A stretch of DNA of 64,000 nt, taken from the NCBI GenBank assembly GCA_018902755.1, contig JAHIQI010000030.1, forward strand, positions 1 to 64,000, written 5' to 3'. The notes under the pieces were generated by a model, which saw only the letters and a list, made by a program, of their open reading frames with translations, was not told the origin of the DNA and did not search any database. Positions 18,041 through 26,230 of this stretch are shown here, piece after piece (position 1 is the first letter of the stretch; each line of letters begins with the position of its first letter). Position numbers and translations under genes: made by a program. Source of the DNA: Pseudomonadota bacterium (lineage in GTDB: Bacteria > Desulfobacterota > Desulfarculia > Desulfarculales > Desulfarculaceae).

Positions 18041-19003
18041 TCAGCCCTTAAGTTCGGCCGGTTCCATGATCTGGATGTTCTTCATTTTCAGGAACTCGTG
18101 GAAGCCGATCAGGCGAACCCCGTCATATTCCAGGTACATCGCCTGGGCCGGGCAGTTGTTGAGGCACCCGAAGCACATAACGCAGGCCTCCTGGTTCACG
18201 GAGTGATTCGCCAAGTCTATGGCTTGGGCCGGGCATTTTTCCACGCAGGTCCCGCAAGCGATGCACTTGTCCTTCAGGATGTAATGCTTTTCAATGGAGC
18301 GCTTGGTCCACCATATCGGCCCAAAATAGGTGGATATCTCCCGCAGGGTGATTTTCTTGGAAAATTCGGCGGGCTGCCCCTTGGCAACCTGCTCAAGGAT
18401 ATGCAGGGCGTATTGCCGCACCTGTTCATAGGTTTGCCGGTCCGGCAGGTTCTGATTCTTCCAGGGGGTTTTATTGATCTTGTCTCCAGCCCACGACAGG
18501 GGGTAGGAGCCGATGTTCATGAAGGCCTTCTGGGTCATGGGCACCCCGTTTTTTTGCACCAGGCACTCCAGGATGGAGCAGGCCGCGTTGTGCTGGTTGC
18601 CCTCCGGGCCTCCGAAGCTGACGTAGGCGGCCACGGGCATGCCCCCCAGATCGGGCAAGGATCGAACCCATTGCTGCACAAAGGATGGAGCGTCGTAATA
18701 AAACACCGGCGCGCCGACCACCAGGAGGTCGTAGCTTGCGGCGGTCTTTTGATCTATCTCCCGCAGGTCTCCGGCCGTAACCTTTATTCCGGCCTCCTGC
18801 ATGGTTTTGGCCATCAAGCGGCCATACCTGCGGGTGCTGCCGGTTTGGCTGTACCAGACCACCAAGGCGCGGTTCACTTGCCTCGTTTTCATGGGAACCT
18901 TGGCCCGTATGGTATCCAGGCAGGCGCAACCGGCAACCGTGGGCACGGCCAACACCGCCGAGGCCATGACGCTTTTTTTCAGAAAAGTCCTGCGATCATC
19001 CAT
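18041..19003 (-). CDS. Exported flavodoxin-ferredoxin fusion (EFR1-like), Tat signal
   Basis: The 320-residue protein begins DRRTFLKKSVMASAVLAVPTVAGC: a twin-arginine signal (RRTFLK), a hydrophobic stretch and a possible lipobox (TVAGC). A flavodoxin domain follows (about residues 45-190), with the FMN phosphate loop YSQTGSTRRYG and the VVGAPVFYYDAPSFVQQW segment. The C-terminus holds two [4Fe-4S] motifs, CIACGTCVEKCP and CVMCFGCLNNCP. EFR1-type proteins move electrons between flavin and ferredoxin-like clusters in the cytoplasm; a Tat-exported version is unusual. It is the last gene of the MerR-led operon, 54 bases after the YtfJ-like gene. Its partner is unknown. Confidence 0.85.
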   Translation of the reverse strand: MDDRRTFLKKSVMASAVLAVPTVAGCACLDTIRAKVPMKTRQVNRALVVWYSQTGSTRRYGRLMAKTMQEAGIKVTAGDLREIDQKTAASYDLLVVGAPVFYYDAPSFVQQWVRSLPDLGGMPVAAYVSFGGPEGNQHNAACSILECLVQKNGVPMTQKAFMNIGSYPLSWAGDKINKTPWKNQNLPDRQTYEQVRQYALHILEQVAKGQPAEFSKKITLREISTYFGPIWWTKRSIEKHYILKDKCIACGTCVEKCPAQAIDLANHSVNQEACVMCFGCLNNCPAQAMYLEYDGVRLIGFHEFLKMKNIQIMEPAELKG

Positions 19004-19057
19004 GACAATTTCCTTGGAGCGCGCCCCAAAGCCATAGGTGCGCTGGGACCAACCAAC

Positions 19058-19615
19058 CTAGCGGGCCATGGCCTCGGTGGTGGCCTGGGTGATCAGGTCC
19101 CGGATTTTCGAGTATTGCGCGGGCCCCAGCTTGCGGGTGTCCAGGGCCAGGTAGAGGAGCTTGCCCTTCGGCCCCACCAACAGAAAGCTGGAGCCGTCCT
19201 CGGGCAGGCCGTAGGCTTGGCGCATGGAGCCGTCCCAGTCGCCATATACGGTGAGGCCCTCTTTTTGGCTCGCCTCCTTCAGGCCGTCGGCCCAGAAGCC
19301 TTTGGTAAACCAGTTGGCCGGGGAGCAGTCCACCACCGCCACCCGCGCCACCGACTTCTGTATCTCCGGCGGCTGCTCATCGAAAAAGCGGTTCAAATCC
19401 TCTTTGAGGGCCCGGCCGCGCTCCACCTGGTCCTTGCCCTCATAGAACACCACCACCACCTTGCCCCTCAGGCCCGCCAGGGTGAGCGCCTGCTCCTCCC
19501 CTGGGCTCACCTTGAAATCCGGGGCCGCCTGGCCCACGGCCAAGCCCCCGGCCAGGGCCAGGCCCGCCCACAGGGCGGCCACCAGCCCCAGCCCCATCGT
19601 CCTAAGCCATATCAT
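19058..19615 (-). CDS. Exported thioredoxin-fold protein, YtfJ-like
   Basis: A 185-residue protein with a cleavable signal peptide (about residues 1-23, ending LAGGLA) and a thioredoxin-like fold: APDFKVSPGEEQALTLAGLRGKVVVVFYEGKD, then RVAVVDCSPANWFTKG and DGSSFLLVGPKGKLLYL. The classical CxxC pair is absent; a single Cys lies in VVDCSPANW. This resembles the periplasmic YtfJ family, whose role is not established. ATG 19615 is chosen because GGGGGAT lies just upstream; TTG 19630 is the alternative. It lies 21 bases after the FMN-reductase fusion gene, so a shared periplasmic redox role is plausible. Confidence 0.78.
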   Translation of the reverse strand: MIWLRTMGLGLVAALWAGLALAGGLAVGQAAPDFKVSPGEEQALTLAGLRGKVVVVFYEGKDQVERGRALKEDLNRFFDEQPPEIQKSVARVAVVDCSPANWFTKGFWADGLKEASQKEGLTVYGDWDGSMRQAYGLPEDGSSFLLVGPKGKLLYLALDTRKLGPAQYSKIRDLITQATTEAMAR

Positions 19616-19636
19616 GTTCTGATCCCCCAAGCCGTA

Positions 19637-21535
19637 TCAGCGGCTGGAGAACAGCTTGTTGAAGCGCATCAGCAAGGTGATGTCCCCCTCGGTCTGGTAC
19701 TTGCCGCCCATGAAGGCGGCCTGGCCGTCCAGGCGGCCCTGGGAGATATCCAGCCACACCTGGGCCGGGGCCTTGATCACCAGGTTGGGCCGGGCCGCCG
19801 GGCCCTCCACAAAGGCGCACTTTCCTTCGGCGATGTCCAGATGCGCCACGAACTCCTCACCCCCGCTGATGTTGAACTGCACCGTGGCCTTGAGGTCCCC
19901 CGCCTCCTGGGGATTGAGGCCCAGGGGCATCATCTCCAGAAGCTCACGGCAGGTGGAGGCCATCTGAGGCCCGGGCGCGGCCTCCCGGGGCTGTGGCGCG
20001 GGCGGCGGGGTGGCGCCCCCCTTGCGGGCCTTGCGCTCGGCGATCATCTGCTTGATCCAGGCGTCCCGGGCCTCGTTGCCCCTGCCCTCCACCGTGGACC
20101 ACTTTTGGTTAACGTACTGCTCGAACCCCTGGTAGAAGCCCTTGTCCTCCCAGTGGCGGTAATCGGCCTTCATAACCTCGTCCTTGTGGTTCTTCACCAG
20201 CCAACCCATGTGCAGGTAGAAGAACAGATCCTGGCTGGTCACGGGGTAGCGCCTCTTTTCCTTGACCGCCCGGGCCAGGTCGCGGGCCAGGTCCTGGGCC
20301 CTGGCCTCGACCGCCTCCTTGCCCAGGAAGGCGCCGGGGCCGGTGGCCATGGCGGTGAGGGTGCCCACCGAAAAGGCCCCGTACACATGCAGCAGGCCCG
20401 CCAGATAGTCTGCCACCTCCACCTCTTGGAAGGCGGCGGCCACGCTGATGGCCAGGCCGGGCTTGTAGGTGTCCCGGGGCTTGTGCCCCCAACCCAGGCT
20501 GCGGTCGATGAAGGTTTTCATCTGGGCGGTGACATGCAGGAAGTAAACCGGCGAAGCCAGGATTATGCCGTCGGCGTCCAGCAGCCTTTTCACCAGGCCC
20601 CGGTGCTCGTCGGGTATCCAGCACGTGCCCTTTTCCAGGCACAGGGCGCAGCCGGTGCAGTAGTCGATCTCCTTGTCGTGCAGGGTGATGACTTCCAGGG
20701 CCAACCCCTCGGCCTCCAGGGTGGGGCGCAGCATCTCGATCATCTGCGAGGTGTTGCCGATACCCCCGTGGGGCGAGCCGTTAATGGCCACGATAGTTTT
20801 TTGTCCAGACATGGTTTCCTCCCGGATTGGGCGCGGCGCGGGGGCCGGCGCGGGGGTCGGGGCAGAGATCAAGGCAGGAGATTCCTCGGCGGAGAGGGGT
20901 TCAACCCCAGCGGCCACCGGCTCCAGGCCCAGCTTGCGTTGGTAATGGGCGGGATAATTCTTGGTAAAGGGCAGCCCGATGCCCAGCATCAGGGACACCG
21001 GTATGACCCCGGTGCACAAGGCCTGGGCCAGGGGCCCCTTGAGGGCGGGCAGCAGGGCGGCCAAGGTGGCCACCAGCGCTGCGGCCAAAAACAGCAGGCA
21101 CCACACCAGGGTCATGTTGCGGTTGATGCGCTTGAAGATGTCGGTCTGCCACACCGCCTCGGGGGTGGTGCGCTTGGCAAAGGCCTCGGTAAAAGGCGGC
21201 GCGCCAAAGGCCCAGGGCAGGCTGGCCCCGGCCAGGAGCATCCAATAGACCCAGGCGATGGGCCCGGCGGCCACCGCCCGGCCCAGGCCCGTGGGCCACA
21301 GCCAGAACCCGGCCGCCGCGAGGAGCACAAAGGCCCCGAAGCTCAAGCTTATGGCCGTGGCCCGGCCCGCCCGGCGCAGGGGAATCAGGGCGGCCAGGCA
21401 CGCCGCCAGCATGACCAGCGACAGCCACCGGGCGGTGGCCAGGGGCCACCCGCTCGCCTCGCCCCCGGCGATCAGGATCACCGAGGCCGCGATGGGCGCA
21501 ATGCTCGCCAATCCCCAGCGGCGCTCAGGGTTCAT
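19637..21535 (-). CDS. Fusion: membrane domain + iron-sulfur flavoprotein-like reductase + SCP2 domain
   Basis: The 632-residue frame has three parts. Residues 1-210 contain about six membrane helices of no recognised family. A Pro/Ala linker (APTPAPAPAPRP) follows. Residues 242-470 are an NADPH-dependent FMN reductase/flavodoxin-fold domain (VAINGSPHGGIGNTSQM...ASPVYFLHVTAQMKTFIDRS). It carries a compact Cys motif Cys293-x2-Cys296-x2-Cys299-x5-Cys305, like that of Isf iron-sulfur flavoproteins, so FMN plus [4Fe-4S] is likely. Residues about 540-632 match an SCP2 sterol/lipid-carrier fold. GGGAGGAAACC stands directly before Met242, so the soluble part may also be made alone. The start overlaps the merR-family stop by four bases. 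Confidence 0.82.
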   Translation of the reverse strand: MNPERRWGLASIAPIAASVILIAGGEASGWPLATARWLSLVMLAACLAALIPLRRAGRATAISLSFGAFVLLAAAGFWLWPTGLGRAVAAGPIAWVYWMLLAGASLPWAFGAPPFTEAFAKRTTPEAVWQTDIFKRINRNMTLVWCLLFLAAALVATLAALLPALKGPLAQALCTGVIPVSLMLGIGLPFTKNYPAHYQRKLGLEPVAAGVEPLSAEESPALISAPTPAPAPAPRPIREETMSGQKTIVAINGSPHGGIGNTSQMIEMLRPTLEAEGLALEVITLHDKEIDYCTGCALCLEKGTCWIPDEHRGLVKRLLDADGIILASPVYFLHVTAQMKTFIDRSLGWGHKPRDTYKPGLAISVAAAFQEVEVADYLAGLLHVYGAFSVGTLTAMATGPGAFLGKEAVEARAQDLARDLARAVKEKRRYPVTSQDLFFYLHMGWLVKNHKDEVMKADYRHWEDKGFYQGFEQYVNQKWSTVEGRGNEARDAWIKQMIAERKARKGGATPPPAPQPREAAPGPQMASTCRELLEMMPLGLNPQEAGDLKATVQFNISGGEEFVAHLDIAEGKCAFVEGPAARPNLVIKAPAQVWLDISQGRLDGQAAFMGGKYQTEGDITLLMRFNKLFSSR

Positions 21536-22266
21536 GAGAGCATCTCCTCGTCCTTAAGGTGACGCGCACCGGCCACCCGGTGCTGGAACAGGCGGTCGAT
21601 CACATAGCCCCGCGTGGCCCGGGCCGCCTGGGTCAGGGCCAGGGTGACCTCGGCGTCGGCCGTGGGCGGCAGGTCCTTGGTTATGCGCGAACGCAGAGCC
21701 ATCTCCTCGTCCACGATCTTGGAGCCCAGGCGGTGGTAAAAGGCCAGATCCTCCGGCCCCACCCCCCGGCCCAGAGCCCCGGCCAAAAGCCGTCCCATGG
21801 CCAGGTCCTGCTGGTCGAAGCGCCCCGGTTCCAGGGGCAACAAGAGCCCGGCTTCCTGGAAGGCCTCCAGGGCCTTGCGGCCCAGGCCGCTCTGGCGCAT
21901 GAACTCCTGCTTGTTCAGCAAGGGCCCCTGCTCCCTTCCGAACACCTCCTGACCCAGGGCGATGAGGGCCTCCGGGTCCTGGCCCTGGGCCTGGGCCTCC
22001 AGGATGACCCTTATCTTGCCCAGCGGCAGGCGGTGCTGGTTCTGCATGCGCTTGATGAGCTGGGCCAGATCCACGCAGGACTCGTCGTAGTAGGCCATGT
22101 TGGGGCTGGTCTTCACCGGCGGGGGCAAAAGCCCTTGCTCCACATAGAAAAGGAGCGTGGACTTGGGCAGGCCGGTGGCGGCCATGAGTTGATTCATGCG
22201 CAGGCCCAGGGCGGCGGGCTTGTCCGCGGGCGATTTTGGTGCCGACTGTTTGCTTGTTTTGCTCAT
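21532..22266 (-). CDS. MerR family transcriptional regulator
   Basis: The 244-residue protein has a basic N-terminal tail, then a MerR-type winged helix (about residues 20-90: RMNQLMAATGLPKSTLLFYVEQGLLPPP...YYDESCVDLAQLIKRMQ). A long alpha-helical C-terminal part (about 95-244) has no recognised ligand domain and no metal-binding Cys pair. It heads the operon of three redox proteins, overlapping the next gene by four bases, and probably controls it. A perfect inverted repeat AAAAGTG/CACTTTT lies 40 bases upstream, between this gene and the divergent binding-protein gene, and is the best operator candidate. The inducer is unknown. Confidence 0.87.
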   Translation of the reverse strand: MSKTSKQSAPKSPADKPAALGLRMNQLMAATGLPKSTLLFYVEQGLLPPPVKTSPNMAYYDESCVDLAQLIKRMQNQHRLPLGKIRVILEAQAQGQDPEALIALGQEVFGREQGPLLNKQEFMRQSGLGRKALEAFQEAGLLLPLEPGRFDQQDLAMGRLLAGALGRGVGPEDLAFYHRLGSKIVDEEMALRSRITKDLPPTADAEVTLALTQAARATRGYVIDRLFQHRVAGARHLKDEEMLS

Positions 22267-22305
22267 GAGCCCAGGCTAGGCCGGGCCGAGCTTTTATGTC
22301 AAGTA

Positions 22306-22327
22306 AAAAGTGCCACCTTACACTTTT
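22306..22327. promoter_or_regulatory. Candidate MerR operator
   Basis: Perfect 7-base arms AAAAGTG (22306-22312) and CACTTTT (22321-22327) with an 8-base spacer sit in the 146-base divergent gap between the MerR gene and the binding-protein gene. On the minus strand a TTGACA lies between this dyad and the MerR start. It may serve both directions. Confidence 0.5.
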
Positions 22328-22412
22328 GGCTATTGGCAGCCATTCTCACCCCGCAAGCACACTTGCCAGGGGAGAGTGGCGGAGATACCATGGTGCCGGA
22401 GGTAAACCGGCC

Positions 22413-23402
22413 ATGGGCCTTATGGGCAAGTTGAAATACGCGGCGGGCGCACTGCTGCTCTGCGCCCTGCTCCTGGCCCCGGCCGGGGCCGAGGCCCTGA
22501 CCAAGGTGAGCCTCCAGTTGCAGTGGGTGCACCAGGCCCAGTTTGCCGGTTTCTACCTGGCCCAAGACCTGGGCCTGTACCGCAAGGCCGGGCTGGAGGT
22601 TGAGATTCGCCCCGGAGGGCCGGGCATCGAACCCCTGAGCGAGTTGGCCACCCTGCGCTGCGACTTCGCCCTTTCCTGGCTTTCCGAGGCCCTAGTCATG
22701 CGCTCCAAGGGGGTGGACCTGGTCAACCTGGCCCAACTGGTGCAGCGCTCGGCCCTGATGCTGGTGGTGTTCAACGACAGCGGCATCCGCACCGTCAAAG
22801 ACCTGGACGGCCGCCGGGTGGGGTTGTGGCAGCGCCAATTCGCTGCCCCGCCCCGGGCCCTGTTCGCCAAGCTGGGCATCAGCGTGAACGAAGTCAGCCA
22901 GAACGTGTCCATGGCCCCCTTCCTGCAAAGGGCGGTGGACGCGGCCACGGCCATGCTCTACAACGAGTACCACCAGCTCTACCAGGCCGGGGTGGACCGC
23001 GACGAGATCACGATTTTCGACTTCGCCGAGCAGGGGATGAACTTCCCCGAGGACGGCCTTTACACCCTGGAAGACACTTGGCGGGACCGCCCCGAGGTAT
23101 GCAAGGCCTTTGTGCGGGCCAGCCTGGAGGGATGGCGCCGGGCCTTCGTGGAGCAGGAGTTGGCCCTGGCCTCGGTAATGAAGCGGGTGAACGCGGCCAA
23201 TCTGGCCAGCAACCCGGCCCACCAGCGCTGGATGCTCAAGAGCATGAAAGACCTCTACACCCACCGGGTGGGAACCGTGCTCATGGGCCAGCTTTCGCCC
23301 TATGACCTGTTGCAGGTGAACCGGGTCCTGGTGGCCCAAGGATTCATCCCCGAGCCCATAGAGGCCAAGGGGTTCGTGGCCGAGGCCTGGAGGCAGCCGT
23401 GA
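22413..23402 (+). CDS. Periplasmic NMT1/THI5-like binding protein
   Basis: The 329-residue protein has a signal peptide (LKYAAGALLLCALLLAPAGAEA) and the NMT1/THI5-like core: KVSLQLQWVHQAQFAGFYLAQDLGLYRKAGLEVEIRPGGPG, then FALSWLSEALVMRSKG and GVDRDEITIFDFAEQGMNFPEDGLYT. Such proteins bind small molecules, often pyrimidine-like or aromatic compounds, for ABC import or sensing. No permease or ATPase lies beside it. The next gene overlaps by four bases and encodes a Cache-HAMP-cyclase receptor, so a sensory role is more likely than import. ATG 22413 is chosen from GGAGG upstream. Confidence 0.85.
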   Translation: MGLMGKLKYAAGALLLCALLLAPAGAEALTKVSLQLQWVHQAQFAGFYLAQDLGLYRKAGLEVEIRPGGPGIEPLSELATLRCDFALSWLSEALVMRSKGVDLVNLAQLVQRSALMLVVFNDSGIRTVKDLDGRRVGLWQRQFAAPPRALFAKLGISVNEVSQNVSMAPFLQRAVDAATAMLYNEYHQLYQAGVDRDEITIFDFAEQGMNFPEDGLYTLEDTWRDRPEVCKAFVRASLEGWRRAFVEQELALASVMKRVNAANLASNPAHQRWMLKSMKDLYTHRVGTVLMGQLSPYDLLQVNRVLVAQGFIPEPIEAKGFVAEAWRQP

Positions 23403-25282
23403 GCAGCGAAGGACTGAAACCGCGCTGGCTGCGCCTCAGGGCCCGCTTCGTCATCTTCGTGCTTTCCGGGGTGGCGGTGGTGGCCGCGGCCATGGCCATG
23501 GTCAGCCACCTGGAGGCCTCCCACGCCCTGCTCAACTCCAGCCAGGAGCAGTTGCTGGACCTGGCCTCCTCCCAGGCCGCCGAACTGGCCCGCCGCCTGG
23601 AGAAGGTGAGCGCCCCGGCCCGCAACCTGGCGGTGACCCTGGAGGTGGTGGGCGTGGCCAGCGAAGAGATGGCCAACGAGTTGGTGAGCCAGAATCTGGT
23701 GGCCAACCCCCGGGTCTACGGCATGGCCCTGGCCCTGGCCCCCTATTCCTTCTCCCCTGACCGCCGCGTCTTTTCCTCCTATGCCTACCGCTCGCCCCAG
23801 GGGCTCAAGGTCACCGACCTCAACAGCCCGGCCTACGACTACCCCAGCCAGAATTGGTACCTGGTGCCCGCCCTGCTGGGGCGGGGGGTGTGGAGCGAGC
23901 CCTACTTCGACGAGGGCGGCGGCAACATCCTCATGTCCACCTACTCCGCGCCCATGGTCAAAAAGGGCAAGGTGCTGGGGGTGGTCACCGCCGATGTCGA
24001 CCTGGGCTACCTGGGCCGGGAGGTGCGTTCCCTGGCGGTGACCGAGGGAGGCTACGCCTTTCTCATAACCCACCAGGGCAACTTCCTGGCCGGGCCCCGC
24101 GACGAGTTGGTCATGCGCCAGAGCATCTTCTCCCTGGCCGAGGAGCTGAACAACCCCAAGCTGCGCCAGTTGGGCCGGCGCATGATTCGCGGGGCCAGCG
24201 GGGTGGTCAAGATAAAGGACCCCATCAGCAAGCGGGACGCCTGGCTGGCCTACGCCCCGGTGAAAGGGGTTGGCTGGAGCTTTGGGGTGGTGGCCCCGGA
24301 GGACGCGGTGCTGGCCCCGGTGAACGACCTCACCCGCCATCAGGTCTACTTCGCCCTGGGCGGCCTGGCGATCATGGGCATCGTGGTGCTGATCATGGTG
24401 GTGGGCCTCACCAAGCCGGTGAAGATGCTCACCCACGGGGCCAAGCGCCTGGCGGGCGGCGACCTGCTCTGCAGGGTCACCGGCATTCGCCCCGGCGACG
24501 AGGTGGGGGAGTTGGCCCACACCTTCAACACCATGGCCACCGACCTGCACGCCCACGTGGAGGAGCTAAAGCGCAAGAAGCAGGAGTTGGAAGACAGCCT
24601 GCACCGCATCGAGCTTTTGGAGAACATCCAAAACACCCTTAGCAAGTTCGTGCCCACCTCGGTGAAGGCGCGCATCGACGAGGCCCCCGAGGCCCCGGAC
24701 CTGAACAAGCGCGAAACCGACGTGTCGGTGCTGTTCCTGGATGTGGCCGGCTACACCAAGATGAGCGAGCAGGTCAACGGCGAGGACATGAACTTCCTCA
24801 TCGAGCGCTACTTCTCCAGCTTCCTGGACGACATCTACCAAAACCACGGCGACATCAACGAGACCGCCGGGGATGGCCTGATGATCATCTTCCAGGACGA
24901 TGACCCGGTGCAGCACGCGATTAACGCGGTGAACACCGCCCTGGCCGTGGGAAGCAAGGTGGCCAAGGTCAACCAAGAACTGGCCGGACGCTTCCAGCCG
25001 GTGTCCATCAACATCGGGGTGAACTCGGGCACCGCCTTGGTGGGCAGTTCGCGCTTCGAGGGCATCGCGGGCACCCGCTGGACCTTCACCGCCAGCGGCT
25101 CTGTGACCAACAACGCGGCGCGCATCGGCGCCCTGGCAACCGAGGGCAAGATATTCATCGGCCCGGAGACCGCCAAACGGGTGGGGGACCGCTTCGAGCT
25201 CACGAGCATCGGCCCCCAACGCCTGAAGAACGTGGCCGAGGCCATCGAGGTGTTCCAGGTTTTGGGAGTCAAGGGTGCCTAG
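23399..25282 (+). CDS. Membrane receptor with Cache, HAMP and class III nucleotide cyclase domains
   Basis: A 627-residue protein with membrane helices at about 17-38 and 312-332. A double-Cache-like periplasmic domain lies between them (YGMALALAPYSFSPDRRVFSSYAYR, ASQNWYLVPALLGRGVWSEPYF-type segments), followed by HAMP (about 333-385) and a cyclase domain (about 430-620). The metal-binding Asp residues are present in LFLDVAGYT and GDGLMIIF, and the transition-state Asn/Arg in GSVTNNAARIG, so it should be active. ATP (cAMP) is more usual than GTP but cannot be proved here. GTG start; the first four bases overlap the binding-protein stop, tying ligand capture to second-messenger output. Confidence 0.9.
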   Translation: MSSEGLKPRWLRLRARFVIFVLSGVAVVAAAMAMVSHLEASHALLNSSQEQLLDLASSQAAELARRLEKVSAPARNLAVTLEVVGVASEEMANELVSQNLVANPRVYGMALALAPYSFSPDRRVFSSYAYRSPQGLKVTDLNSPAYDYPSQNWYLVPALLGRGVWSEPYFDEGGGNILMSTYSAPMVKKGKVLGVVTADVDLGYLGREVRSLAVTEGGYAFLITHQGNFLAGPRDELVMRQSIFSLAEELNNPKLRQLGRRMIRGASGVVKIKDPISKRDAWLAYAPVKGVGWSFGVVAPEDAVLAPVNDLTRHQVYFALGGLAIMGIVVLIMVVGLTKPVKMLTHGAKRLAGGDLLCRVTGIRPGDEVGELAHTFNTMATDLHAHVEELKRKKQELEDSLHRIELLENIQNTLSKFVPTSVKARIDEAPEAPDLNKRETDVSVLFLDVAGYTKMSEQVNGEDMNFLIERYFSSFLDDIYQNHGDINETAGDGLMIIFQDDDPVQHAINAVNTALAVGSKVAKVNQELAGRFQPVSINIGVNSGTALVGSSRFEGIAGTRWTFTASGSVTNNAARIGALATEGKIFIGPETAKRVGDRFELTSIGPQRLKNVAEAIEVFQVLGVKGA

Positions 25283-25303
25283 GCTAGATCGCAGCCGGGT
25301 CCC

Positions 25304-25930
25304 TTACTTGCCCCACAGATCCTCCAGGCGCTGGTCCCGGCCGCAGCTCCAGCGGTAATACTTGTAGCGGATGGGGTTCTTCAGGTAATAGTCCTGATGG
25401 TAGTCCTCGGCCGGGTAAAAAGGCCCGGCGGGGACTATCTCGGTCTGGATGGCCCCCAGCTTGCCGCTTTTTTCCAGGCGCTGCTTGGATTCCAGGGCCA
25501 GGCGCTTCTGCTCATCGTCATGAAAAAAGATGGCAGTGCGGTACTGGTTGCCCACGTCGCAGAACTGGCGGTCCTTGACCGTGGGGTCGATGTTGCGCCA
25601 GAACACCTCAAGCAGCTGGGCGTAGCTGATCTTGGCAGGGTCGTAAACCACCTTGAGCGCCTCGGCGTGGCCGGTGCCCCCGGCGGAGACCTCCTCATAG
25701 GTGGGGTTCTTCAGGTGGCCGCCGGTGTAGCCGGAGGTGGTGGAGATCACCCCGTCCAGCTTGTCGAAGGGCGGCTCCATGCACCAGAAGCAGCCGCCCG
25801 CGAAGGTGGCCGTGGCCGTCTTGCCTTGTTTGTCGCTCATATTCTTCCCCATGGCCGTGGCGGCCATAAGCACGCTTGCCGCCAAAATGACGGCCCACAG
25901 CCAACGCTGGTTCAAGTTGCGCAAGGTCAT
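25304..25930 (-). CDS. msrA: Peptide methionine sulfoxide reductase A, probably periplasmic
   Basis: The 208-residue enzyme has the MsrA active site GGCFWCMEPPF, then VISTTSGYTGG and QFCDVGNQYRTAIFF, all family-conserved. The nucleophilic Cys is the first Cys of GCFWC. A hydrophobic N-terminal stretch (WLWAVILAASVLMAATA) indicates export or membrane anchoring, so it would repair methionine S-sulfoxides in envelope proteins. ATG 25930 is selected for GGAGG just upstream; the TTG-type start at 25951 lies before it. It is convergent with the cyclase gene, only 21 bases away. Confidence 0.93.
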   Translation of the reverse strand: MTLRNLNQRWLWAVILAASVLMAATAMGKNMSDKQGKTATATFAGGCFWCMEPPFDKLDGVISTTSGYTGGHLKNPTYEEVSAGGTGHAEALKVVYDPAKISYAQLLEVFWRNIDPTVKDRQFCDVGNQYRTAIFFHDDEQKRLALESKQRLEKSGKLGAIQTEIVPAGPFYPAEDYHQDYYLKNPIRYKYYRWSCGRDQRLEDLWGK

Positions 25931-26031
25931 TCCAACCTCCTCGCGATTCACCCTACCCTTTTAGGATAGGTTCTTATCAAGCGCGAAGCAAACTCGCGTG
26001 GCGTATTGGGGTGATTTTCAGGGGAAGGGAT

Positions 26032-26202
26032 TCAGCGGGATTCCAGGTCGTCTTCGTCCAACTCACGTTCGCAGGCGGGGCAGCGCTCTATCTCTTGGTC
26101 GCCAGGCCCGAGAAAGCGGCAACGCCAGCCGTCCGCCCCGTGCAGGTATTCGATCCAGATTTCCTGGCCGCAGGGGCAGTAACCCACGCCGCTGTAAATC
26201 AT
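26032..26202 (-). CDS. Small zinc-ribbon protein
   Basis: A 56-residue protein with two Cys pairs, CPCG near the start and CPAC near the end, with GWRC between them, giving a rubredoxin-like zinc ribbon, and an acidic C-terminus (ELDEDDLESR). The frame can extend to 26241, overlapping cobO by 11 bases, but ATG 26202 gives a compact domain. The ribosome site is weak (GAGAAA). Similar small ribbons often accompany metabolic genes in Desulfobacterota; no function can be named. Confidence 0.6.
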   Translation of the reverse strand: MIYSGVGYCPCGQEIWIEYLHGADGWRCRFLGPGDQEIERCPACERELDEDDLESR

Positions 26203-26230
26203 GCGGATTTCTCGGCAGGCGTGGTGGGCC

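Noticed and set aside
17876..21562. A 1228-codon open frame on the plus strand
   Set aside because: It is antisense to four well-supported genes, has His/Gly/Arg-rich composition typical of GC-rich antisense frames, and matches no family.
22305..22330. Sigma-54 promoter on the minus strand containing TGGCAC
   Set aside because: The -12 TTGC element is missing at the correct distance.
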